Source: Cryptomeria japonica
Lineage: Eukaryota > Streptophyta > Pinopsida > Cupressales > Cupressaceae
Assembly: GCF_030272615.1 (NCBI RefSeq)
Contig: NC_081407.1
Span: 155,184,891 to 155,248,890 of the forward strand
Length of the DNA stretch: 64,000 bases
Reading direction: 5' to 3'
Shown: positions 22,938 through 35,000 of the stretch, in pieces
Layout: the number at the start of each line of letters is the position of its first letter
Position numbering within the stretch: the stretch's first letter is position 1
The notes under the pieces: model-generated
The model's input: only the letters and a program-made list of their open reading frames with translations
The model's database searches: none
Told to the model about the DNA's origin: nothing
Made by a program: the position numbers and the translations under genes

Positions 22938-23169
22938 CATTGGCAGATACGCAATAAAAACCTCACACTACAATTTACGACACGATTTAATTAATTTTTT
23001 AATTGTAGATCCAATAAAAAAAAATTACAGAGTTTATTTGCTGATAGCCCAGGTGGAAAATAACAACCTGGAATCTTTGTTAGCAGATAGAAAAAAGAAT
23101 GGAAAGAATGGCAATTTGAATATAATTTGTATTCCTGTAAAAACTGTTGCATCAAAATAAAATAAACAA
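22938..23169. other. Short spacer between two copia elements
   Basis: AT-rich, non-coding. It contains GCAGATA words at both ends (near 22943 and 23170). Nothing else was recognised. Confidence 0.5.
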
Positions 23170-23298
23170 GCAGATATAAAGAGGAGGCAAAAACAGTTGT
23201 AAATTGTTATACAAAACTGTCGGAATAGAAAAACCTAATAAAATAAACTAATGAAAAATTAATCTAAATAAAACTAAACCCTTGATGAGATATTAACA
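23170..23298 (-). repeat. 3' LTR of copia element 2
   Basis: Minus strand starts TGTTAATATCTC. The far end has lost the terminal CA (reads ATATCTGC). It pairs with 27710-27838. Confidence 0.92.
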
Positions 23299-23308
23299 TC
23301 CCCCCCTT
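23299..23308 (-). promoter_or_regulatory. Polypurine tract of copia element 2
   Basis: Minus strand AAGGGGGGGA immediately precedes the 3' LTR start TGTTAATATC. Confidence 0.88.
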
Positions 23309-26300
23309 AATCTGAAGGGGTTAAGACGAGCATTTCTTTGAACTTCTCAAACTTTTCTCTGCCCAAAGCCTTGGTCAGAATATTTGTTGGTTGATCTACA
23401 GTGGGGCAATATTTAAGGTATATGTTGCCATCTTTCACATAATGCCGAATCAAATGAAACTTTGTATTGATGTGCTTGGTGCGATCATGAAATACTGGAT
23501 TTTTAGCCATTTTGATAGTAGATTGATTGTTAGTGAAGAGTGGAGTTGATGAAATCTGTGGTGTCTATAAGTCTTCAAGAATTCTTCGAAGCCATAAGAT
23601 TTCCCGAGTTGCTTCAAAGGCGGCCATATATTCAGCTTCGGAAGAAGAGGCGGCTGGAACAGATTGCTTTTTAGATCTCCAAGAGATGACAACAGATCCA
23701 AGATACATTAAATACCTGGATGTAGATTTCACATCTATGGAATCACCTGCATAATTAGAATCGGAATAGCCAACCAAAGAAAATTGGTTTGTCTTGGAGT
23801 ATTTGAGCCCATAGTGTTGAGTACCTTGCAAATAGCGAAGAGTGCGTTTAGTAGCTAACCAATGAGTTTCTCTAGGTTGTTGCATAAACCTTTAAAGAAC
23901 TCCAACAACAAAAGAAATATTTGGATTGGTAGTTGTAGCATAAATCAAACTACCAACAAGTTTCCTATAGATAATTGCATTAACCAATGTTGAAGGGTCC
24001 TCTGAAGAGAACTTAAGATTTTGCTCCATAGGAGTACTAAGGGGCTTACAATCAGCCATGCCAAACTTATGCAAAAGTCCACCAATATATTTTTGTTGGG
24101 TGATAAAAATAAAATGAGGTGTTTGAGTTATCTCAATACCCAAATAGTAATGAAAATGGCCCAAATCAGTCATATCAAAATCTTGCTTCAGTTATTCTTT
24201 CACATTTTGAATATTATTCTCATCAGGACCAGTGATAAATAAATCATCCACACAAACAACAAGATAGACAATAATGTTATCAAGTTTTTTAACAAAAAGT
24301 GTGGCATCATCAAATTCAAAATGCTAGAAATTCAACTTTAAGAGATACTTGGTAAGTTTTTCATACCAGGCTTGAGGAGCTTGTTTCAAACCATATAATG
24401 ATTTGACAAGCTTGCATACCTGATGTTATTTTCCATTGACTGCATACCCATCTGGTTGAGTCATATAAACTAATTCTTTGATATCACCATTTAAGAATGT
24501 TGTTTTAACATCCATTTGGTGAATTTTCCACCCATATTGAGCTGCAAGGGCCAACAAAGCACGAATGGTGGTCCATTTTTCTATAGGTGCAAAGGTTTCA
24601 TCATAATCTATGCCCTCCTTTTGAGCATAACCTTTGGCAACAAGTCGGGCTTTGTGTTTGTCAAGTGTACCATCTGCTTTATATTTATTCCTGAAAATCC
24701 TCTTGCAGCCAATAGGTTTACAACCAAGTGGAGGATCAACCAACTCCCATGTGCCATTTTTCAAAAGAGCATCATATTCATCTTGCATAGTTTTCCTCCA
24801 TACTGTAATATTTTTGGCTTCATTATAGGATGATGGTTCAGAGTCAATTATGAGATTGAGTTCACCAATGGTCTCCAAGTTATCTACACTATTGGTTTGA
24901 GCTTGGAGCCTTTGTTTGTAAGAGCTTCTTGTGCCTGTTTTACCTATTTCATCAAGTCTTAAATCTTTCAATGTTTGTTGGACTTGTTTTGCCCACTTAT
25001 GAGAAGACTTTGGTTGCACAAAAGATGTGACCATTTCATTACTAGATGTTAAAGGTTAATGGTTCGGAGAGTTCAAGCTCGTCATGATGGGTTTCTTCTT
25101 GGTCATTTATTGATGGAGCGGCATGAATTAGATCACTTGGAGATATAGATACTATATGTGGAATCTCACAAGAGTTTTCTATCCAAGGAGAAAAATTTGT
25201 AATTGTATCAAGTTGTTTGAATTTCCATTCATCATTTTCAGCAATGTTGGAGGTTTCAACAAATACAACATCACATGTAATAAAGAAAATTTTGTTGACT
25301 TCATCATACAACCTATATGCTTTGGAAGATATTGAATAACCAAGAAAAATGCACTTAATACTATGATGTTGCAACTTACTTCTTTTGTCCTTGGGAATTA
25401 AAGCATAGCAAGTGGAACAAAAAATGCGAAGATGTCGAACAGAAGGAGGATATCCAAACCACACTTCATATGGAATAGATTGGTGTAATGCAGATGATGG
25501 AGATCTATTACGAAGATAAACTATAGTTCTTGCTGCTTCAGCCCAAAAATGTAATTTGATTCCTTTAAAATATAACATTGTACAAACCATATTCATGATA
25601 GTTCTATTCATTCGTTCAACAACACCATTTTGTTGAGGATTACCTGGAACAGTAAGATAATGTTGGATCTCATTTTGACGTAGATAGTCCTCAAAAACTA
25701 GAGAAGTAAATTCTCCACCATTATCTGTTCGAAGAGTACCAATTTGAGATTGAGCTTGTTTTTCAATCATAACACCAAACCTTTTAAAATTTTCAAAAGC
25801 TTCTGATTTTTCCTGCAAGAAATAAATCCAAGTCATGCGACTGTAATCATCAATAAACAACATGAAATACTTAGATCCTCCTACAGAATTTACTAGTAAA
25901 GGCCCACATGAATCAGAACGAATAAGCTGCAATTTTCTTTGTGCTCTTCAAGTGGAGCGAGGAAAAGAATTTCTATGTTGCTTGGCAAGAATACATGCTT
26001 CACATTTTTCAATTGTTTTAAGCAAAAAAGGTAAGCCATCAACACCATTCTTTTGCAAGATATGAATGTTATCATAACCAATATGCCCAAGTCTTGCATG
26101 CCATAAAAGAACAGGAGATAGACTACCTTCTTCAGTAAGATGCAAAAATTTTAGAAAAAGAAGAAGTGCCATTTAGTTTTAATAATCTCCCATCCTCACA
26201 TCCAGTGAATACAACTTGATTATTTGATTGTTTTCTAGCAACTTGCCCATCTTTTAACAGAATAGAGTAGTCTTGTTGTCGAATCAATACAAGTGATAAC

Positions 26301-26530
26301 AAATTACGTTGCAATTGAGGAATAAACAATACATCATGAAGCACAAAGTTTGGAAGATTAGGCAACTTAAATCAAATAGTTCCATTTCCAATAGGTTTGA
26401 GAGTTGATTTATCAGCTAAATAAACTGGACCACATGCACTTCCATGAAATTCCTCAAAGTAATCACGTCAGAATGTCATATGTTGTGTGGATCCAATATC
26501 TAAGATCCAAGAATCATACCATGAGGAATT
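23307..26530 (-). pseudogene. pol: Copia element 2 pol (protease, integrase, RT, RNase H)
   Basis: Protease motif ILDIGST near 26500. The zinc-binding part (WHARLGH, CEACILAKQHR) and integrase core (25932-25042) share one frame, split by one TGA. The integrase triad is visible as SDSCGP, RTDNGGEF and NGVVERMNR. From 25034 to 23307 RT and RNase H stay in one frame despite several stops (for example TAA at 24428-24426). RT shows [23 protein letters not shown] and CVDDLFI (near 24265-24245, Cys for the Tyr of YVDD). RNase H shows GYSDSNYAGD and SSSEAEYMA, and the C-terminal block KHINTKFHLIRHYV is present. Two frameshifts remain, near 26150 and 25040. The element is recent enough to be readable end to end but cannot be expressed as is. 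Confidence 0.9.
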
Positions 26531-26692
26531 AGATGCAAATTCAGAAACAGAAAGCACATATTGATCACCATCACTATCACAAGCAAATTGGGTTGCTCCT
26601 GGAATTTTATCATCTGAATGTTTATCATCATTATAAACTTTTGTTTTATCTTTTTGCTTAAAAGTATTTTCTTTAAAACTTTCTATCTTATC

Positions 26693-27475
26693 TTATGACA
26701 ACTTGCATTCATGTGCTTCATGACTTCCTTTTCTACCACATCTCTTACAATATAAATGTTGCCTATCATTTTGATTATCATTTTTCCTCCATTGACCTCT
26801 ACCTTTGCCTCTATCATTATAACCTCCTCTTGAAGAGCTCTTATTTAGAGGTTTTTCTTGGTGAGCAAAACAAACATTTTCATTAGTATTATCTATTTTT
26901 CTTCCAAAAGCTTTTTCACGTCTAGCCAGCTTTTCAACCAATAAATCAAAAGCAATAGTTTTCAATTGGTTACTTGCTTGAAGGGACTCTAGATAAGTAG
27001 AATGTGTTGGAAGGAGTGCCTTAATAAAAGCAGTGAGATAAATATCAACTTTCCCACCAGCAGCATTAACATCTTGTTTTATGGCTCTAATTTTAGAAGT
27101 CAAACTCATAACATCACCATTTTTTAATTCAAGATTGAACAATTTTAATTGTAACTGAATAAATTCTAATTCTGAATGAGAATCAAATAAAATTTTTAAC
27201 TTTTCAAGGGCTTCCCAAGCAAATTTGCATCCTTGTATATGATGATATACATCTCTATTAACTGAAGCTCTTATCAAAGCCAAGGATTTTAAATTTTTAT
27301 AATTCCAAATTTCTTTTTCTTTAACATCTGTTGGTTCTGTAGGTTGGGTATCTCCATCACATATTTTATATCATAAATCATTAAAAATTAATGTATTTTC
27401 CACTTTTCTATGCCATTCCAACCAAGTATCTTTTCCGGTTAATATTTCCCCAATCAATGAAACAATAGACTGCAT
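26693..27475 (-). pseudogene. gag: Copia element 2 gag (one nonsense codon)
   Basis: The ATG at 27475-27473 opens MQSIVSLIGEILTGKDTWLE, about 220 bases inside the PBS. A TGA at 27373-27371 (codon 35, TGG expected in NDLWYK) interrupts an otherwise open frame of about 261 codons. The Gag helical core runs from KSLALIRASVN to about residue 190. The C-terminus is Arg/Gly-rich with a knuckle CKRCGRKGSHEAHEC, one residue longer (CX2CX5HX4C) than the standard. Confidence 0.85.
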
Positions 27476-27696
27476 TGTAAATTAAAAATAAATGTATATA
27501 TAATTTGCATAGTTTGCAAATTTATAGGATTTCTCAAAATCTCTTGCCAAACTTTACCAAATATAAAAAGATATAAAATTCTTGTAAAAATAAATAAATT
27601 GATTTCACCTGAATCAATTTTTGTTTCCGTATTTTGATTCTTTAGAAAGTTGCAATCTTCAGATGTTTCACATAAAAATATACTCCAAAATCCAAA

Positions 27697-27708
27697 GCTC
27701 TGATACCA
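27697..27708 (-). promoter_or_regulatory. Primer-binding site, copia element 2
   Basis: Minus strand TGGTATCAGAGC is an exact match to the initiator methionine tRNA 3' end, one base after the LTR. Confidence 0.93.
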
Positions 27709-27709
27709 T

Positions 27710-27838
27710 TGAGATATAAAGAGGAGGCAAAAACAATTGTAAATTGTTATACAAAACTGCCCGAACAGAAAAACCTAATAAAATAAACTAATGAAAAATT
27801 AATCTAAATAAAACTAAACCCCTGATGAGATATTAACA
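27710..27838 (-). repeat. 5' LTR of copia element 2
   Basis: Minus strand starts TGTTAATATCTC and ends TTTATATCTCA, so both TG and CA termini are intact. Confidence 0.93.
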
Positions 27839-29470
27839 TTTGCAGATCCAATGCTGGAATGTTATGTGGAGTTTATCATGTTGGTGTTTGTATTCAACAC
27901 ATTTGGTGAGTAATAAACTAAAATAAATCTCATTAAATAACAATATTGATGTTTACAATTTCATGTAGTCATCACTGCTAATTGTAGCTGCTTTGCAATA
28001 ATTTTGATCCAAACATTAGAATGTTCAAAACAAATATTTCTTCTAACTATAATAGGTTGGGGAAAAACTAAACAATTTTTTTTTTTCGGCCTTTGTTTGT
28101 AGTCTTAATGTTTGGATGGGTTTAGAAGAGCCAAATCAATTTAATGCTCGGTCCAAGGTGATCCCATGTCCCTACTTTATGTTTTCAAGAGTAATAATAC
28201 ACCTCATACTCATGAATTTTTCTGAAACTTAAAATTTGAATCAGACAAAACATTTTTAACCTTCACTTTTCATTTGAAAGCAATTTTAGCTAGAACTTTT
28301 TGGTCAAGTCAGCTAATTATAGTTGTACATTGACATTGATATAACAATTTTCTCTTCCATATTTCTTGCATTGTTTTATCTACAATTCTCTTGAGCTATA
28401 TTATCTTCTAGAATTTTAATAAAATAGTTTCTTTAAATGACACTAAAAGAAATCATTTCTTTCTACTATATACTTTTCCCTTCAACTACTATCATAGGAC
28501 AGTAAAATAAATTGGAAAGAATCATTTTTTTTATTTTTGATGTATACAACATTAGATGAAAGACTAAATATCTAGAAAGCTTATTTTTCCAACACACTTT
28601 TATATTACTGTGTTTCAAGTATTTCTTGAAATTGAAAACTCAATTATCCAAGTCATTAGTCACTTCTTTTTCTTAGAATATTTCTATAAGGTATAGAGAA
28701 AATGGTTATCCACCTACTAAATCCATTTCTATCAAAAAATTGTTGCGAGAATAAAAATGGCATCTTGCAGGGCACAAATCCAATAGAACTAGACCTAAAA
28801 ATTACCTAAAATGATAGCTTTACCAATGTTGGGGCAGTTTCCCCTATATTATCTATACTTTAAACCTATATTTCTTTGGGTCAAAACATCCAATTTCTTT
28901 GAGTGACGAAGAAACGGGTATCCAAATACACCTACACCTCCACTTCATAAATTCTCTAAAGCACTTAGAGCTCATGATTATGAGTCTTAAGAAATAGATC
29001 ACCACCTAATCCAATTTTTATTTTCCACATTCTTAATCACAAGATAATTTAGTTAGTCTCGTCTTAATCATTTTGTCAATTTCTTAATATTATACTAACT
29101 AAATAGCTCCATCAATCATTCTCTTTTAGATAACAGCTTCATTCATAGAAGAATAAACAATGTCAATGATTTTAACCAAAACAAAGCATAATAAGCATTT
29201 TCCAAAATTAAGAAAGAGGGATGTAATAACTTGTGCCAACTCCAAACTATTATCATATCACTCCACTAAAACATTTATCTTTAAAAAATAAACTATGCCC
29301 CTTCGACATCAGGGACAAAGGGTGTCTCCACAACACAACACAAACTCAATGATTGTATATAACTCTCCCTACCAACATCAACTCCCCCTTAGGGTAGGAA
29401 CAAAATTGAAAACTAAAGCTTTATTTCACCAACCTTCTACTCATCTACATTTATATGTACAAGAACAAAA
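27839..29470. other. AT-rich spacer, no gene recognised
   Basis: No sustained reading frame, repeat array or element boundary was seen on either strand. Confidence 0.55.
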
Positions 29471-29475
29471 TTGTC

Positions 29476-31045
29476 TTACCAACAAAAATTAAAGAGTCTA
29501 GACATAGTTGGGAGTATAATTCTCTTATGAAAAAACTTGAGATGAGACCAAGTGGTCTTCCAATCATTCTTTGTGAAGCTTAAAATGTTGTGTTGACTTT
29601 CCATCTTCAAAAGAAGATCCTCTGCCTCACTACAACTACTCAAAACCTTTACTTCTTGATCCAACTTATGAGAGTCTACAAGAAGCCTTACCATGCTGAT
29701 GAGATCCAAGTCTACAATATCTTAGATGACCAAACTATGCCTTAATCTTGTCCTTTTGATTAGTTAGAAAATCTAACTATATAGACAAATTTTCTATCGG
29801 TAATCTACCATTACCATCTAGATCCTTCTTCCAGTCTACAGAACTAGATATATGTACAATCAGTGCTTTCAAAATTTCTATTTAACCCCTAACATCTTTG
29901 GTAGATATAGGTCATTGGTGAAAAAAACCTATATGCTACGACTGCATCATTTACACTCTTTTCTAAAACTCTTATTGTTTCCTACAACTGGCTATGTGCA
30001 AGTGACATTTATTCACTCTCTTCTAATCTCTTTTCTTCTACCCTCTTTTCAACATCTTTCAAGAGAAAAGCATGATCTCTTAATCCATTAAGCAACACCT
30101 TTAGCTACTCCGCATCACTCAGAGTCTCATCCAACACAACTTCTAGAAGTTTCTCATGGAGAAACTTCACTATATTATTAATCAACTATGTACTCTACAA
30201 CTATGATTTGATGAACTTTTTGTGTGCAAAGTGGTGAAGTATATCACCCAAGTGTAGTTCATGTGTAGGGGGCAACCGGTTAAGGTCCATCTAACCTTGT
30301 GGTGTAGGTACCTAAAGTACCTCAGTGGTAACTACCAGTTCAAATTGTAACTACAACTTCAACAATTTTAATGTAAAGTCTCCAGAAGGACTAGAAGATT
30401 CTCCACTAAACATAGTACCCTTTTCTTCCTCTGTCTTCTTCTCTTGTTCTTGTTCTTTCTCTCCATGGTCCTTCTTGTCCTCTTCTTACACTTACTCTAG
30501 AGTATTTTCTGCAACTATTTCTATATTCTTATCAGTCTCCATGTGATCATTTGGACCAATCCCCGAATCTCCATCACCACCTAACTATTCATCAGTTTTC
30601 TTCTTTGAATTAACTACACAGTTGTCAACACCAAGTGTACTCCCTTCCAAACTAGTTTCTATGTTTGTCTCCTCTATAGGAGAAGACAAAGTCTTCTTTA
30701 TCTATTTTGCGGCCTCAATTGTTGCATCCTTAATTTGCTTAACTATCCTATAATAGGCATTCAATTCTTCTCCCATTATGATATTCACTATATTTCTTTT
30801 GTTCTAAACCTTGTATTAAGAGCCTACACAATCTTGACTCTATCTTCCTCGGATAAAGGACTACACACCATATCTAAAGCGTGTGAACTCACATTGGATT
30901 CTTTCATCAATGCATCCTTCATTTTTCTTTTTAAGGCTTCTAACAACTCACAAGTAGCTTATGTACAGTTTCATTCACATTCTTGTCAAAGGTAATCACA
31001 TACTTGAAAACTTGCAATGTTGAACCTCTTTCATTCATTAAGCAA
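29476..31045 (-). pseudogene. Degenerate minus-strand coding remnant of unknown origin
   Basis: The minus strand gives coding-like stretches in the same direction, separated by stops and frameshifts: GSTLQVFKYVITFDKN near 31020-30970, then LLEALKRKMKDALMKESN near 30945-30890, a segment ending GGDGDSGIGPNDHMETDKN near 30575-30520, and LISMVRLLVDSHKLDQEV near 29700-29640. Residue composition (Lys/Glu/Leu helical, then acidic) is unlike random AT-rich DNA. I recognise no domain; a decayed retroelement ORF or host gene are both possible. Confidence 0.35.
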
Positions 31046-31225
31046 AAAAGTTCCTAAACCACTCATATTTAGTTATTACAATAAAAGCTTGCAAAAATAA
31101 AATGAAGACTTAATATTTTAATTGACAAATATGATAAATAGTTACATTTCTTGAAAGGAATTATATAACAAATGTTGGTTCATCATAACTTTTACAATGA
31201 CTTTTGATTTTCTTTAAGTCAAACA

Positions 31226-31636
31226 ATTATGTTTTAAATATAAAAAGATTAATAGTCAAACAATCAAGAACAATTTTACATTTTATTTATAAAATAGATA
31301 AATAGTCATTGAATATTAATCAAAAGTCAAATTCACCTATATGCTATACTTATGAATAAGTAAAGTCATAATTTAAAATATGGATATATGCCTGGTCTTG
31401 AATGGAGAGGTGATAATTATGTTTTAAATATAAAAAGATTAATAGTCAAATAATGAAGAATAATCAAAATTTTATTTTACATTTTATTTATAAAATAGGT
31501 AAATAATAATCATATTAATAAAAAAAAATCAACTGTAATTATAAAGAGCCAAATTCACCTATGTACGATATTTATGAGTGAATAAGGTAATAAATGAATT
31601 TGTATATGCCCTATCTTGAATGGAAAGGTGATGACT
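31226..31636. repeat. Two-copy tandem duplication, period 190 bp
   Basis: The block starting ATTATGTTTTAAATATAAAA at 31226 recurs at 31416, and both copies continue to CTTGAATGGAGAGGTGAT-type ends (about 31410 and 31630). The copies have diverged by small indels. Confidence 0.8.
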
Positions 31637-31815
31637 TCAAGTCTCTTCACTTTTCTCCTAAAGATTTACTCCGGTGCAGTGGGGGCAGATCATGGCCATC
31701 CCTAAGCCGAAGAGTCACGTAAGGGTGATTCCAGCATGAATAATATAATATGATAATTGAGTGCTTTTCAACCTACTCTCAAATAGTTTTCTTAACATTA
31801 AGAGAAAACTATTCA

Positions 31816-32050
31816 GCATATCCAAATAAGATAAGATAAAATAAGAATATAGCGGCCTTCAAGGGCACGAAACATTTGTACCCCACAATGCATTTCATAA
31901 GTTTTATGTTGGATCATCATGAGCTACACCAAAGTTGGAAATAGTACTGGTATTGTGCACTGGCCTATTTAAGTATTATTTCTTCACAAACTTTATTCAA
32001 ATTTTATGTGTATTATTTCTTCACAAACTTTATTCAAATTTTATACAGAC
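31816..32050 (+). promoter_or_regulatory. Promoter region of subtilase pseudogene 1
   Basis: It is closely similar to 36380-36568 upstream of the second copy, including GGCCTTCAAGGGCACGAAAC and the TATA-like TATTTAAG at 31966-31973. This copy has an extra 37-bp tandem duplication (TATTATTTCTTCACAAAC... at 31974 and 32011) between the TATA-like box and the start codon. Confidence 0.65.
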
Positions 32051-35000
32051 ATGGAAATTTCCAATAGAGCCCATTCAGCCCCTTCAAGAAGATGGACATG
32101 ATATTCATGTAATTATATGATAACCTCTTTTTTGGTTCTAAATTTTGAAGTCTGTCTATCTACAAATGTCTCAACTTACTAAAACCTATCTAAATTTATT
32201 TGTATGCTGCCTGGTGATACTTATTTCGGTATATTTTGTACTGCAGGTATACATAGCATACATGGGAGGAAATAAATTTGATCAGCCCCATATTAATAGT
32301 GAAATCCATTATCGGATTCTAACATCTGTTCTTGGAAGGTGACGATATTCTCCTTTACAATGTAATATTGTAAAGATTATGGTATAAAATCTGTACGATA
32401 CAAATTGCCTGAATTTGAAATGCTATAACTAATGATGTGATCCAACAGCCACAAAGCTGCTACAATGGCTTTGATTTACAGCTTCAACAGTAGCTTCTCT
32501 GGATTTGCAGCAAAACTGAATGCAGCTCAGGACAATACAATATCAAGTATTTTTCCATTATTTCAATCATGCATGAATAGAGGTTTAGGAGTAATTTATA
32601 AAATGTTTGCCACCCTTACACACCATTCATTCTGATGTGATTTAGCTCTTATATCTGTGAAATTTCTGCATAAACATGTTTCTAGTAATTGGAATTGGAT
32701 TAGCCATGCAAGGTGTTGTCTCTGTCTTCAAGAGTAAAGTGTTGAAGCTACATACAACACACAGTTGGGACTTTATGAGACTGCCTTTGGATGGTCTAAC
32801 AAGGATGCCTATACAGGAAACATACCACAGAGAAGAAGGCCTAGTTATTGGTATCATAGACTCAGGTTAGAATTGTACCAGTTTTTTCATTCTTAAATGA
32901 ACGGAGTAAAGTAGAACATACAACATAGAAAGTAATTAAAATACATGTTTTATAATATATACCCATTTAAAAAAATTCATTCACTAATTAAAAACATGCA
33001 TAATCCAAAGAGACAGTAAAATGTTTCAGTATATACCCATTTAAATATTCATTCATTAAAAAAAAACATGTAGAATCCAAGAATAATTTATAAGATTAAA
33101 TAGTAACAAAAAAATGAATATAAATTGTATTATTCATCATTTTAGTTTGATCACAAAACAATGCTAATTTATACCATATTAGAAGAGAATTATGAGTTTA
33201 AGAGAAACTTTGTTATATTATTATTTAAACATACATAGAGTTTAATCAAAAGTGTTTATTTTGATTATGAGCAAGTTTAGTAAGTATAAATGGATAAAAC
33301 ATTAATGTATATGGTTTGATAAAATTTATTTGTAGGTTTTATGGCCAGAATCAGAAAGCTTCAAAGACAACACACTTCCTCCACCTCGAAGCAGTTGGAA
33401 GGGTGTGTGTCAGGAAGGAGAGATTCAGTAAGTCCACATGCAATAGAAAGTTAGTGGGTGCACGATGGTATGTCAATGGTTACGAAGCAGATAAGGGACC
33501 TCTAAATACTACTAAAGTTCCAGGATACCGATCAGCTAGAGATCACAATGGGCATGGTACACACACAGCCTCTACAGCAGGTGGAAGTCAAGTAAGAAAT
33601 GCAAGCTTTATGGGTTTAGGAAGAGGAATTGCTAGAGGAGGTGCCTCTCGAGCAAGGATTGCAATGTATAAGGTCTGTTGGTTAGATGGTGACTGTACTG
33701 TAGCTGCTTTCCTTGCTGCTTTCCATGATGCCATCAGTGATGGAGTGCGTGTGCTATCTCTTTCCTTGGGACCAGGAATACCTTTGCCTGACTATTTTGC
33801 TTCAAGTACAGATATAGGCCCCTTTCAGGCAATGGAAAAGGGTATTCCTGTAGTGATTTCAGCAGGAAATGATGGCCCTGACCCTGCTTCTGTTACAAGT
33901 ACAGCTCCTTCGAGTATGTCTGTAGCAGCAAGCACTATGGACCGTAGCTTTCCTACCAGCTTAATGCTTGGAAATAATTTGAGTATCAAGGTATCCATCA
34001 TGCTCTTCGATTCTTAAAACTTTTGTTTCTCAATTTTATTTTCATTAATATAATTCTTGCGAGAAACAATGTCTTGTAAATTAATAAAAAAAAAAAAAAA
34101 TTTAAATAATTGTATCTGTGTTGTAAGGGAGAGGGAGTAAACACCCAACAACCAAACAGCTTGTATGATATGAAGATTGGTTTCATAACATTGTATATTT
34201 TACTCATAAGATTTTGCACATGCTTGTACAGAACATGTGGATCTCTCAAACGAAATTTGGTTTCAAGGAAAATAGTGCTATGCTTCGGAACTCATGGTAG
34301 TGACGACAGCTTCAATGCAGCTATAGCTGTGTACCGAGCAGGAGAGGCTGCATTAATTTTCTCAGAAGTGCCCACCAAAGTGGTGCCAGAGCTCTCTTTT
34401 ATACCTGTGGTGTACGTACATAAGGAGCAAGGGACAAAGATCCTTTCCTATTACAAGTCATCTCAGTGAGTTGAAACCAATTCAGATATGAATAGAAAGT
34501 ATTTCATAAAATATCATTGTTTACAAAATGTAACTCTATGTTATATTTGGGTCAGGTTCCCTTTTGTTCGAATGAGTCCAAGTAGAAGTGTTGTGGGACT
34601 TGAACCTGCGCATGTTGTAGCCTACTTCTCCTCAAGGGGGCCTAGCACACTGTCCCCGGACATTTTGAAGGTATGTGGCGGATTGCATGTCTAAATGAAT
34701 AAATATTTTCTTTTAGATTCAAGATAAACTAATGAAATACCTTTAAAACTTATATTATGTATATTTTGCTTATTTAAATATATTATAAACTAATGAATAT
34801 TTTTCTTTTAGATTTAAGATAAACTTTTTAATGTGATGGTCTGATATTTCATTTGGTTTCATATGAGCTGGGAGACTGGACTTCCGAATCTACAACGACC
34901 TCTCACCCATTAACCCAAAGCCAACCCATATCTAAATGAGTATTAAGACCATATGTTCTCACCAGTTTTGACAAAATATTATTAAAGTGAAACATCTTGC

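Larger units (their letters stand above)
23170..27838 (-). mobile_element. Ty1/copia element 2, LTR to LTR, 129-bp LTRs
   Basis: Minus-strand order: LTR (27838-27710), PBS TGGTATCAGAGC (27708-27697), gag, protease, integrase, RT, RNase H, polypurine tract (23308-23299), LTR (23298-23170). Total 4669 bp. The two LTRs differ at about seven of 129 positions, two of which are the terminal bases of the 3' LTR (GC for TG on the plus strand). No target-site duplication is evident. LTRs of only 129 bp are at the short end for plant copia elements. Confidence 0.93.

Noticed and set aside
31226-31636. Pair of direct repeats considered as short LTRs
   Set aside because: They are directly adjacent with no internal region and lack TG...CA ends, PBS or polypurine tract.
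31670-31730. GC-richer patch considered as a tRNA gene
   Set aside because: No cloverleaf, A-box or B-box could be fitted.
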